A stretch of 64,000 nt of DNA from Bacteroidia bacterium. Lineage in GTDB: Bacteria; Bacteroidota; Bacteroidia; Bacteroidales; UBA932. Each line of letters begins with the position of its first letter. Within the stretch, counting starts at the first letter, position 1. Below, piece by piece: positions 42,596 through 50,308 of the stretch. The notes beneath the pieces were generated by a model that was not told the origin of the DNA, searched no databases, and saw only the letters and a program-made list of their open reading frames with translations. The stretch spans positions 1 through 64,000 of the forward strand of contig JAUNNZ010000006.1 of NCBI GenBank assembly GCA_030537315.1, written 5' to 3'. The position numbers and the translations under genes were made by a program.

Positions 42596-44869
42596 ATGAA
42601 AAAGTTTGCATTTATTCTGAGCGCCAGCATTCTTGTGGCGACCTTGTTTTCCTGCTCGCACCACTACGAGTCGGAAGATTTCGTGCCCGAATATTCCGGG
42701 AAAGTGCTCGTGATGTTGAATCTTGACTCAACCTATTATGCAAGAGTCGGTTATGAGGATCATCTGAAAGCGTCAATTTCCAGCAATGGGGCCAATCCCG
42801 AAATAAAGTTCGTTTACCAGTGCGGCATCCAGCCTGTCATATACCAGGAATGCCACAGGCGTCTTGAAGAAATTGCGGCACAAGGTTGGGAGCCGGACAT
42901 TGTATGTGTGTCTGAAGACAGACTGCTCGACAATATCCTTTCCGGACGTTTTGACCCCTGGATCGATTTTTCGGGCGCCAAATACCCGATTATCGCCGCC
43001 GGTCTTCATTGCCCGAATTGGGCGCTGATAAACGAATATGGAAACATTGCCGTCTGTACAGACCTGATAGACTTCGAATCGAATCTTCTGCTTGCGAAAT
43101 CAATCTCGGGAAGTAGCGTCGTCACAATAGAACTTGACTATACGGCTTATGACCTTCGCCTGCGTGAGCGTCTCAATCAGGCAACAAACAGACCTCCGTT
43201 CGTGAACAACTCTGATTTCCACGTCCGCAGCATGAAAATCAGCGAAATGGAAAAGTTGTTTCACGACTCGATACTCATCAACGTATTCTCGAACGCCAAT
43301 CCTGAGAAGAACAATTTTCACGACGACCCGAAATTGTTCCGCAAGCGTGTGTTGCAAACCGTGGGTTCGGCAACCTATCTCTCCGCCAAAAAGGACCTTG
43401 ACAGCGACAATGTGCTGAACCATTCCACAAAGCCACAGTTCACAGCGGTACGCGAAGGTTTCCATGATGGTACAGGTCATTTGCTGTGCGGCTATTTCGC
43501 ATCCTATGAAACCGTTGCGAACGACCAGGGTGCATATGTGGCAAAGGTGCTGGGCGGCGCAAAGACGGGGGAATTGCCAATCCTCGCCCACAAGCGTGAC
43601 TATTATGCGGACTGGGAGTCAATGATCCTTGCGGGGTACAAACTCAAGACATTCAAGAATCCGGAAGAGAATGGCGCAAATATCGGGTTCAGGGTAGTCG
43701 GAGTGCCGTTCACCGTTGAATATCACTTGATGATTCGGACCATGCAGCTGTTGGCTGCGCTTATTATCCTGCTTTTCTGCATACGGATTTCGAGGTACGC
43801 ATATCAGCGTCCGTTCAAGAAGATGGATGCTGAACTGGAGAAACTCAATCAGGATTTTATGCTTTTTTCATCAGCTGCCCAGAACTCCGACTGCATCTTC
43901 ACCAGCAAGAAAGAGGATGTCGTAGCTCTTCGGGACAGGATGCACCCGGATGAGACAGTTGTTCTCAACAATATCCTGTATGGGTCATCTGGAGGCAAGG
44001 ATGCCGAAAGCCCCGTCATCAGGCTGACCGATGACGATGGAAAGACCTGGCGCAGATGGCAGTTCCGACGCGGTACCATCGTCGGAGGAAGTCGGGAAGA
44101 CCTACCGGGTGTCTTCATTGATGTGGAAGAGACCTATAAGTATAAAGAGCAGATGGCCCGTAACGCGGAAATTGCGGAGCAGATTCGCCTGAAGGAGAAC
44201 TTTGTGAAGAACATCACGCATGAGATCAGAACGCCGCTCAACGCCATCGTCGGATTCTCCCAGATTTTGGGAATGGATGACGGGAGCATGACGGACTCCG
44301 AGCGTGAGGAGATTGCAAAATACGTTCACGAAAGCAATACCGATCTCTGTCGTATCATTGACGTGATTCTTAAATTCTCAAGGCTGGAGAGCGGCAGGAT
44401 TGATTTCGATCCGGAGGATACGAACATTGCCGATATGATGACTTCCATATATGAAAACTGGAAGGGGGAGGCGCCTCCTTCCATCGACTTTATTCTACAT
44501 CGTGGCCGTCAGAACGTGTTTGCAATGATAGACAGGCGCAGCCTCAGGGATATTATGGGACAGTATCTGAGCAATGCTCTGAAATTCACGACAAGCGGCT
44601 ACGTGAAACTCGGCTGGGACTTCAATCTTGATGATGATACCGTGCTGCTCTATGTTGAAGATACTGGAAAGGGCATCAGTCAGGAGAAACGCAAGTTTAT
44701 TTACAACATGTTCTGGAAGGACGATATGTTCGTTACCGGTGTAGGACTTGGACTTGCATTGGCGAAAACATACACTAAAAAAATGAACGGAGAGATTGTC
44801 CTCCAGACAAAGGAGGGCATAGGCAGTCTGTTTGGATCGCGTTTCAAAGCTCGGATAGGCAATCTATGA
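42596..44869 (+). CDS. second sensor histidine kinase, paralogue of the preceding gene
   Basis: Kinase of 757 aa with the same plan: signal segment ending LFSC, periplasmic sensor (about 25-375), helix (about 380-400), HisKA His542 (NITHEIRTPLNAI), HATPase_c with N box LSNALKFT, G1 EDTGKGIS and G2 GVGLGLALAK. The sensor half is only weakly similar to the first kinase, but GHLLCGYFASYET matches RFLCGYFTSVET in the same place, so they are duplicates with diverged ligand sites. All kinase boxes look intact. Overlaps the CotH gene by 4 bp. Confidence 0.88.
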   Translation: MKKFAFILSASILVATLFSCSHHYESEDFVPEYSGKVLVMLNLDSTYYARVGYEDHLKASISSNGANPEIKFVYQCGIQPVIYQECHRRLEEIAAQGWEPDIVCVSEDRLLDNILSGRFDPWIDFSGAKYPIIAAGLHCPNWALINEYGNIAVCTDLIDFESNLLLAKSISGSSVVTIELDYTAYDLRLRERLNQATNRPPFVNNSDFHVRSMKISEMEKLFHDSILINVFSNANPEKNNFHDDPKLFRKRVLQTVGSATYLSAKKDLDSDNVLNHSTKPQFTAVREGFHDGTGHLLCGYFASYETVANDQGAYVAKVLGGAKTGELPILAHKRDYYADWESMILAGYKLKTFKNPEENGANIGFRVVGVPFTVEYHLMIRTMQLLAALIILLFCIRISRYAYQRPFKKMDAELEKLNQDFMLFSSAAQNSDCIFTSKKEDVVALRDRMHPDETVVLNNILYGSSGGKDAESPVIRLTDDDGKTWRRWQFRRGTIVGGSREDLPGVFIDVEETYKYKEQMARNAEIAEQIRLKENFVKNITHEIRTPLNAIVGFSQILGMDDGSMTDSEREEIAKYVHESNTDLCRIIDVILKFSRLESGRIDFDPEDTNIADMMTSIYENWKGEAPPSIDFILHRGRQNVFAMIDRRSLRDIMGQYLSNALKFTTSGYVKLGWDFNLDDDTVLLYVEDTGKGISQEKRKFIYNMFWKDDMFVTGVGLGLALAKTYTKKMNGEIVLQTKEGIGSLFGSRFKARIGNL

Positions 44870-46740
44870 GAACTTCGTTGACATATCTGGTATTTCTGGC
44901 ATTTTGCGGATTGACCGCATGTATGAAAATGCCTTCCTCAAGTGCAGATATAATGACTGAACTGATCAGTTCCATTGAGTCGGTGACGTTCGTTCCCGGC
45001 GCGGAAGGAGGGGCTGTTGAGGTCGCAGGGGATACGGAACTGCAGTTCAGGATATCGCCGTCTGATGCAGGGGAGAAACTGATGGGCGCGGACATCGGGT
45101 ATATGACGGTCACGGCAGAATACTGTGAGACAAAGTCGGCCGCCAGGATAAAATATATGCCGATTGTCTCACGGTCCTTTTCCGATGGCTTGTTGTCGCT
45201 GGTGATAGACGGAGACGTCCTGCCCGAAGATTTTTTCGGAGGGGAATTATCTGCGGATCTGACGCTTAATATTTCCGACGGTATTGTTGACGTGTCGTCA
45301 AACCCTGTCCGTGTGTCATACAGGCCGGGCGGAAATACTATTTCATCATTCTTCGTTTCCAACGGAGAGATAATGGAAGAGGGCATTTTCTTCGGCAATA
45401 ACATCGTTGTCATCCTGCCATCCGGATGCAGTCTCGAGAACCTTGTAGCGTCATATATGACTGATGCTCGTGACGTTTTTGTGAACGGAGCACCTCAATC
45501 AAGCGGGTTGAGCGTGAATGATTTCACCAAAACTGTCACCTACGAGGTATCTTCAAAAAACGCCAAGGCCAGAAAGTATTATGTCAGGGTCTATTCCTTT
45601 GACCTGCCTGCCGTTCTTATCGGAACTCCTGAAAATGTGACCATCAATTCGAAGGAGATATGGGTTGAGGGTACGAAGATATCGATTCACAACACGGACA
45701 GGACCATAGACGAGTTGGGGACAGCAGGGATAAAAGGCCGAGGCAACACGACGTGGCTCCTATACGACAAGAAGCCATATGCAATCTCTCTGGACAAGAA
45801 AGCGAATGTTCTCGGAATGCCGAAAGACAAAAAATGGATTCTTCTGGCGAATTTCATCGACAGGACAAATATCAGAAATGCCGTCACACTTGAGCTTGCA
45901 CGCCGGACAAAGTCCCTTGAATGGACTCCGCGTGGAGAATTCGTGGAACTGATAATGAACGGAACGCATCAGGGCCTATATTATCTGTGCGAAAAAATAA
46001 AGGTTTCCAAGAACAGATTGAATATTACCGAACTCACCCCGGACGTTGTCAGCGGAGATGCTTTGACCGGAGGATACCTTCTTGAGTTTGACCAGAATTA
46101 TGATGAATTCTATAAGTTCCATTCGTCCAGGAAATATTTCCCGATCAATCTGAAGTCTCCGGATGAGGATGTGCCTGATGTGCAGCTGGAGTATATATCG
46201 TCTTATATAGATGAGATTGAGTGGCAATTGTATCATTATGATCCTGCGACCTGTTCGTATAAGGATCTGTTAGACATTGACACATTCATCGATTACTGGT
46301 TCGTTCAGGAGATATCAGGGAATTATGAGTGCAATGGTCCAAAAAGTGTATTTATGTATAAGGACGTCAATGAGAAACTTAAGGCCGGCCCTTGCTGGGA
46401 CTTCGACTGGGGTACATATATGCCGGAAAAGGCGACTGAGTGGCGTGCGAAGACGGTAGGACTCTGGTATCCGCGTTTGTTCCTGGATCCGGTGTTCGTG
46501 GCTCGTGTCAAGGAAAAATGGGCTGAGTCAAAGTCTGATTTCCTGGATATAAAGAATTATGTGGATTCTCTGTCTGCCGTCATCAGAACCTCTGCTGTGG
46601 TTGATAACGCAATGTGGCCTTTGTCAAAAATTAAGATTAACGGTGACGAAAATCTTTCGTATGAGGAATCAATAGAACGCATGAAGTCTTACATTGATGA
46701 TCGTATAGAGTGGCTTGACGCTTCTATCTCCGCACTGTAA
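44866..46740 (+). CDS. CotH-kinase-family lipoprotein
   Basis: Lipoprotein of 624 aa, lipobox LTAC at Cys19. N-terminal beta domains (about 25-250) are followed by a CotH domain (about 285-600): GIKGRGNTTW, KKPYAISLDKK, NVLGMPKDKKWILLANF, RTNIRNAV, and the metal-binding DFDW near 512 in GPCWDFDWG. Spore CotH is an atypical protein kinase with a structure far from ordinary kinases; the same key residues appear here, but on an exported protein, so the phosphate donor is unclear. Co-transcribed with two sensor kinases. Bacterial CotH genes often accompany VTC and DUF4956 genes, both present in this island. Confidence 0.9.
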   Translation: MRTSLTYLVFLAFCGLTACMKMPSSSADIMTELISSIESVTFVPGAEGGAVEVAGDTELQFRISPSDAGEKLMGADIGYMTVTAEYCETKSAARIKYMPIVSRSFSDGLLSLVIDGDVLPEDFFGGELSADLTLNISDGIVDVSSNPVRVSYRPGGNTISSFFVSNGEIMEEGIFFGNNIVVILPSGCSLENLVASYMTDARDVFVNGAPQSSGLSVNDFTKTVTYEVSSKNAKARKYYVRVYSFDLPAVLIGTPENVTINSKEIWVEGTKISIHNTDRTIDELGTAGIKGRGNTTWLLYDKKPYAISLDKKANVLGMPKDKKWILLANFIDRTNIRNAVTLELARRTKSLEWTPRGEFVELIMNGTHQGLYYLCEKIKVSKNRLNITELTPDVVSGDALTGGYLLEFDQNYDEFYKFHSSRKYFPINLKSPDEDVPDVQLEYISSYIDEIEWQLYHYDPATCSYKDLLDIDTFIDYWFVQEISGNYECNGPKSVFMYKDVNEKLKAGPCWDFDWGTYMPEKATEWRAKTVGLWYPRLFLDPVFVARVKEKWAESKSDFLDIKNYVDSLSAVIRTSAVVDNAMWPLSKIKINGDENLSYEESIERMKSYIDDRIEWLDASISAL

Positions 46741-46778
46741 TTTACGGCGAATAGAATCAGTACTTATATTTATATTTT

Positions 46779-46810
46779 GCGCGAACTGGCATTCTGCCGG
46801 TCCGCGTTTT
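46779..46810 (+). terminator. terminator after cotH
   Basis: A 13-bp stem (46779-46791 with 46795-46807, one mismatch and GU pairs) with a TTC loop is followed by TTTT. It ends the kinase-kinase-CotH transcript. Confidence 0.7.
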
Positions 46811-46822
46811 AAATTATATTGT

Positions 46823-46864
46823 TTTCAAAACGTACGAGGTTGATTATTGATTTACGTTTTGAAA
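46823..46864. repeat. 12-bp perfect inverted repeat upstream of fimbrillin gene
   Basis: TTTCAAAACGTA (46823-46834) and TACGTTTTGAAA (46853-46864) are exact inverse copies separated by 18 bp. No T run follows, so it is not a usual terminator. It may be a protein-binding site for the fimbrillin promoter about 160 bp downstream. Confidence 0.7.
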
Positions 46865-46915
46865 TGACGAAAAACGGAAGTGATTCCGGCCAATTTCTGC
46901 CTATATGGCGATTTT

Positions 46916-46961
46916 TAGAAGATTCGCATCGAAAATATATTAAAATATTTTCGGCCTTCTA
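46916..46961. repeat. A/T-rich hairpin in the fimbrillin upstream region
   Basis: CGAAAATAT (46930-46938) pairs with ATATTTTCG (46945-46953), and TAGAAG (46916-46921) with CTTCTA (46956-46961), giving an extended interrupted stem. The 361-bp gap 46741-47101 otherwise holds the cotH terminator, the 12-bp repeat and the promoter; no coding potential is seen. Confidence 0.55.
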
Positions 46962-47025
46962 CGCATGTATAGGGCATATTTCGTAAAATAGTTCGATTTT
47001 TGTTATAAAAAAGTTCTAAAAAGTG

Positions 47026-47055
47026 TTGCAAGTTCAAAAAATTGTCGTACCTTTG
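47026..47055 (+). promoter_or_regulatory. strong promoter of the lone fimbrillin gene
   Basis: TTG (47026-47028), exactly 19 bp, then TACCTTTG (47048-47055) matches the consensus. Start near 47062 gives a leader of about 40 nt made mostly of A and C (ACAAACAACAACAAAC type), which is unstructured and typical of highly translated genes in this phylum. Confidence 0.8.
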
Positions 47056-47101
47056 CAACAGAAACAAGAACAAACAACAACAAACAATAATCGAAAGTAC
47101 C

Positions 47102-47938
47102 ATGAAAGCTCTTAACACCATAACGATCGCCGCTCTCCTTACAGTCCTCACTTGCAGCTGCGCAATGACCGACAACTACACTCCGGCAGAAGTTGAAAAG
47201 CAGGCTCAGATCGAGACCCTCACAATCATGGCAGGCTTCAATGGTACCAAGGCTGACAACTCAGTTCTCAAGAACAACTGGAACACCAGCGAGAGCATCG
47301 CAGTCGTTTCAGAGAGAGGCGAGTCCCGCTTCCTTTCAATCAACAGCGGTGATGTCGTTGAGTTCGCTTCATGCACAAAGTCTTTCGATGCAAGTTCAGT
47401 CAACGCTGTTTACCCATACATCCAGAACGTAAGCAACGGTGCTTCTTTCTCTTTCGCAGGTCAGAACGGTTCCCTCGAGAACATCAACAAGTTCAACCTC
47501 ATGACTGCTTCCGGTTCAGTCCGCAACGGCAAGGCAAATCTCAATTTCAACAACCGCATCTCTGTTATCCGCATCAGCAACATCAACCTTGACGGTTGCC
47601 GCGCTGAGAACTTCAAGAGCCTCGAGATCAACGGTGTAGCTGAGACAGTCAACGTAATCGCTGAGAACGGCAATATCAACATCACTCCTGCAGGCAATGA
47701 CAAGATCACCGTCAACAGCCCGGCAATCCTCTCAAGCGACGTTTACGTAGCATTCTTCGCAGACAACACCACTTCTTCAATCGAGATTGCAGTTTACGAC
47801 GCAATGGGCGGTGAGTGGTTCTTCACTCTCGACAACGGCAGCGCCTTCCAGGCCGGTCAGGTTTACAACGTCGAGAACGTAACCTTCAAGGGTGGCTACC
47901 CAATCTCCTTTAACCCAAGCGTTGAAAACTGGGACTAA
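47102..47938 (+). CDS. fimbrillin-family lipoprotein, probably highly expressed
   Basis: Lipoprotein of 278 aa with signal ending LTCSC and the FimA/Mfa-like two-domain beta fold: mature start TLTIMAGFNGTKAD, first-domain segment AVYPYIQNVS, second-domain start NNRISVIRISNI, and C-terminal motif FNPSVENWD. That last motif matches the tails of the fimbrillins at 58986-64000. ATG at 47102 follows the A/C-rich leader. Codon choice is strongly biased to C-ending and preferred codons, unlike the polysaccharide genes. It lacks the YWP motif of the large cluster. Likely a major surface fimbrial subunit. Confidence 0.8.
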   Translation: MKALNTITIAALLTVLTCSCAMTDNYTPAEVEKQAQIETLTIMAGFNGTKADNSVLKNNWNTSESIAVVSERGESRFLSINSGDVVEFASCTKSFDASSVNAVYPYIQNVSNGASFSFAGQNGSLENINKFNLMTASGSVRNGKANLNFNNRISVIRISNINLDGCRAENFKSLEINGVAETVNVIAENGNINITPAGNDKITVNSPAILSSDVYVAFFADNTTSSIEIAVYDAMGGEWFFTLDNGSAFQAGQVYNVENVTFKGGYPISFNPSVENWD

Positions 47939-47999
47939 TTTAATCTCACTTCAAATTACAAAATTCAATTATTGTTAAACGATTAAAATCTTACGGAAT

Positions 48000-48536
48000 A
48001 TGCTTCTCTTTAATTTTCTCGCACTTGTCCCGCTTTCCCCGGTATTCGTAGGAATAGGAATGCTCGCAGTGGTTATCTTCACAGCAAAGAATAACCGAGA
48101 GAACTCTGCAGCTGCAGAAGAGCTCAATGCTCCAAAGGTAGAGATGGTTGCGGAAGTCGCCGCTCCCGAAGCTACTTCAACCCAGGATTTCCTTACAGAG
48201 GATATTATCACCCTTTTCGAGAAGAAACAGATATTCCTCCGCCAGGGCCTCAAGATCGATGACATCGCCCGCGAGTGCACGTCAAACAGAACATATGTAT
48301 CCAATTGCATAAATAATTACTACGGCCAGTCCTTCACCTCTCTCGTGAACTCATTCAGAGTGAACTACGCCAAGGAACTCATCCTCTCAAGCGGCAGCAC
48401 GATGAAGCTTTCCGTAGTCTGCAACAACTCCGGTTTCTCAGACGAAGTATCATTCATCCGCAACTTCAAGAAATTCACCGGAATGACCCCTTCAGAATGG
48501 TGCGCCTCAAATATGGCAAGCCACTATGCAAGCTAA
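48000..48536 (+). CDS. membrane-anchored AraC-type regulator
   Basis: Protein of 178 aa with one N-terminal membrane helix (about 5-28, LVPLSPVFVGIGMLAVVIF), a flexible Ala/Glu segment (30-62) and an AraC-type double HTH (about 75-170: LKIDDIARECTSNRTYVSN, LSVVCNNSGFSDEVSFIRN, FKKFTGMTPSEW). There is no sensor or receiver, so the DNA-binding domain is simply tethered to the membrane. It follows the fimbrillin gene by 61 bp without a terminator and shares its biased codon use, so the two are probably coexpressed and it may control fimbrial genes. Confidence 0.8.
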   Translation: MLLFNFLALVPLSPVFVGIGMLAVVIFTAKNNRENSAAAEELNAPKVEMVAEVAAPEATSTQDFLTEDIITLFEKKQIFLRQGLKIDDIARECTSNRTYVSNCINNYYGQSFTSLVNSFRVNYAKELILSSGSTMKLSVVCNNSGFSDEVSFIRNFKKFTGMTPSEWCASNMASHYAS

Positions 48537-48596
48537 GATTAATATTCCGTTAGTGTTACTCTAATAATTTTTCAATAGGTTTTTGTAATGGAGATT

Positions 48597-48624
48597 CCCC
48601 GCGCCGTGAGGTCCGGGGTTTTTT
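48597..48624 (+). terminator. terminator after the AraC-type gene
   Basis: CCCCG (48597-48601) pairs with CGGGG (48614-48618) around a partly paired loop, then a T6 run (48619-48624). It ends just before the HipBA promoter. Confidence 0.65.
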
Positions 48625-48626
48625 CT

Positions 48627-48676
48627 TGTTTGCAATAATAAACAAAAACATATATATTTGTATGTTATTGCAAACA
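48627..48676 (+). promoter_or_regulatory. hipBA promoter with inverted-repeat operator
   Basis: TTTG (48629-48632), 20 bp, then TATATTTG (48653-48660) is a consensus promoter. TGTTTGCAATAA (48627-48638) and TTATTGCAAACA (48665-48676) are perfect 12-bp inverse copies: one covers the -33 box and the other the start site, and each contains TTGCAA. This is the layout expected for autorepression by the HipB-like protein. The arms are spaced 38 bp apart. Confidence 0.75.
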
Positions 48677-48683
48677 TTATCAT

Positions 48684-48986
48684 ATGAAAAGAAAGCTATT
48701 CCCTTCACAACAGCGTGCCCTTTTGATACTTGGGGACCAGATACGAATGGCGCGCCTCAGGCGCGACTTCACTACCGAGCAGGTCGCCGAGCGATCCGGC
48801 ATAGGCCGCTCGACTCTTGTGAAGATAGAGAAGGGTGACGAAGGGGTTTCGATTGGTATGTATTATCGCGTGCTGTTAACTTTGGGCCTTGGCGATGACA
48901 TTACGTTGTTGGCAAAGGACGATGTCCTGGGAAGAAAGATACAAGATGCAAAAATCGATGTCAGACAGCGTGCGTCAAAAAAATAG
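48684..48986 (+). CDS. HipB-like XRE-family antitoxin
   Basis: DNA-binding protein of 100 aa with an XRE helix-turn-helix (about 15-75: LGDQIRMARLRRDFTTEQV, SGIGRSTLVKIEKGDEGVS). It is followed after 6 bp by the HipA-like kinase gene, the usual antitoxin-toxin order, and is preceded by a matching inverted-repeat operator. It would repress the operon and neutralise HipA. The basic C-terminal tail (VRQRASKK) may contact DNA. Confidence 0.88.
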   Translation: MKRKLFPSQQRALLILGDQIRMARLRRDFTTEQVAERSGIGRSTLVKIEKGDEGVSIGMYYRVLLTLGLGDDITLLAKDDVLGRKIQDAKIDVRQRASKK

Positions 48987-48992
48987 TCAGAT

Positions 48993-50231
48993 ATGAGTGC
49001 AAAATCGTTATTTGTCTATTACGACGGTGCTGATGTCGCTGAGCCGATGTTGATGGGCGTGCTTTTCTGCGCTCAGCTGCGGGGAAAGGAAGTATTCTCC
49101 TTTGAGTATGATAAGGCTTGGCTTCGCAACAAGCAGTTCAGCAGTTTTGACCCTGATCTGGTGATGTTCGGGGGGCGACAGTATTTGCCGGAAGGAAAAG
49201 ACAACTTCGGCATTTTTCTGGACTCTTCGCCGGACAGGTGGGGGCGTGTCCTTCTTGACCGAAGAGAAGCAATCCGGGCGAGGGAAGAGAATAGAACTCC
49301 GGAATACCTTCAGGAGTCTGATTATCTGCTTGGAGTATTTGACGAGAGCAGAATGGGCGCTCTGCGCTTCAAACTCTCGCCTGACGGCGAGTTTCTAGAC
49401 AATGACGGCAGTCTTGCAGCGCCGCCGATGGCATCTTTGCGAGAGCTTGAAACAGCCTCCCTGCATATTGAAGTGGAAGATAATCTTCAGGCCGGCAAGT
49501 GGCTGAAAATGCTGGTAGCGCCGGGCAGTTCGCTTGGCGGAGCGAGGCCGAAGGCAAATGTACGGGATCCGCAGGGCGCTTTGTGGATTGCCAAGTTTCC
49601 GAGTTCCAAGGATAAAAGAGATGTCGGAGCCTGGGAGCGATTGTGTATGCTGCTGGCCCGTCAGGCTGGCATTACCGTAAGTGATTCCGATATGCAAAAA
49701 TATGGAAGCGGATATCACACGTTCCTGACAAGGCGCTTTGATAGAACAGAAACTGGAGGACGGGTGATGTTTGCTTCTGCTATGACTCTTCTGGGGTATT
49801 CGGATGGGGCGCAATCAATTGGAGCAAGCTATCTTGATCTGGCAGAATGGATAACAAGGAACTGCTGTGACGTTGAAGAGAACCTGCAGGAGCTATTCAG
49901 GAGAATTGCTTTCAATATCGCCGTGTCAAATTGTGATGACCATCTCAGAAACCACGGATTCTTGTATACAAAGAAGGGCTGGACATTGTCCCCGGCCTAT
50001 GATTTGAACCCTGATCCGTCCGGAAAGGGACTGAGCTTGAATATTACCGAGAATGACAATTCGCTTGACTTCAATCTTCTTATGGAGGTCGCGCCGTTTT
50101 ATGGTATTGACGCCGGCAGCGCGAGGTCAATTATTGAAAAAGTCAAATATGCCACGTCGAATTGGCGGGCGGTCGCCTCTGGCCTGCATATTCCGCGGGA
50201 TGAGCAGGAGATGATGGCGGGGGCATTCTGA
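48993..50231 (+). CDS. HipA-family serine/threonine kinase toxin
   Basis: Kinase of 412 aa. In order: N-terminal HipA domain (about 1-110), the phosphate-binding/activation loop PGSSLGGARPKANV with Ser179-Ser180 as the autophosphorylation site, ALWIAKFPS with the ATP-binding Lys, FLTRRFDR, catalytic SNCDDHLRNHGFL and metal site LSPAYDLNPDP. All key residues look intact. Known HipA proteins arrest growth by phosphorylating glutamyl-tRNA synthetase; the target here is unknown. Transcribed with the HipB-like gene and followed by a terminator. Confidence 0.92.
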   Translation: MSAKSLFVYYDGADVAEPMLMGVLFCAQLRGKEVFSFEYDKAWLRNKQFSSFDPDLVMFGGRQYLPEGKDNFGIFLDSSPDRWGRVLLDRREAIRAREENRTPEYLQESDYLLGVFDESRMGALRFKLSPDGEFLDNDGSLAAPPMASLRELETASLHIEVEDNLQAGKWLKMLVAPGSSLGGARPKANVRDPQGALWIAKFPSSKDKRDVGAWERLCMLLARQAGITVSDSDMQKYGSGYHTFLTRRFDRTETGGRVMFASAMTLLGYSDGAQSIGASYLDLAEWITRNCCDVEENLQELFRRIAFNIAVSNCDDHLRNHGFLYTKKGWTLSPAYDLNPDPSGKGLSLNITENDNSLDFNLLMEVAPFYGIDAGSARSIIEKVKYATSNWRAVASGLHIPRDEQEMMAGAF

Positions 50232-50239
50232 AAACAAAA

Positions 50240-50278
50240 CGGCAGCGGACTCGGGGGAGTCGCTGCCGCTTTGCTTTT
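50240..50278. terminator. bidirectional terminator between hipA and the fimbrial operon
   Basis: A 12-bp stem with one bulged G (50240-50252 with 50257-50268) and a GGGG loop is followed by CTTTGCTTTT on the plus strand; on the minus strand it is followed by GTTTTGTTTT. It can end both the hipBA transcript and the fimbrial operon, whose last stop is at 50309. Confidence 0.85.
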
Positions 50279-50308
50279 GATGTTATGTCAAGTCTTACTT
50301 ATGGGATT

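Noticed and set aside
46823..46864. Invertible promoter switch upstream of the fimbrillin gene
   Set aside because: The inverted repeats enclose only 18 bp with no promoter, the promoter lies outside them, and no invertase gene is seen in the window.
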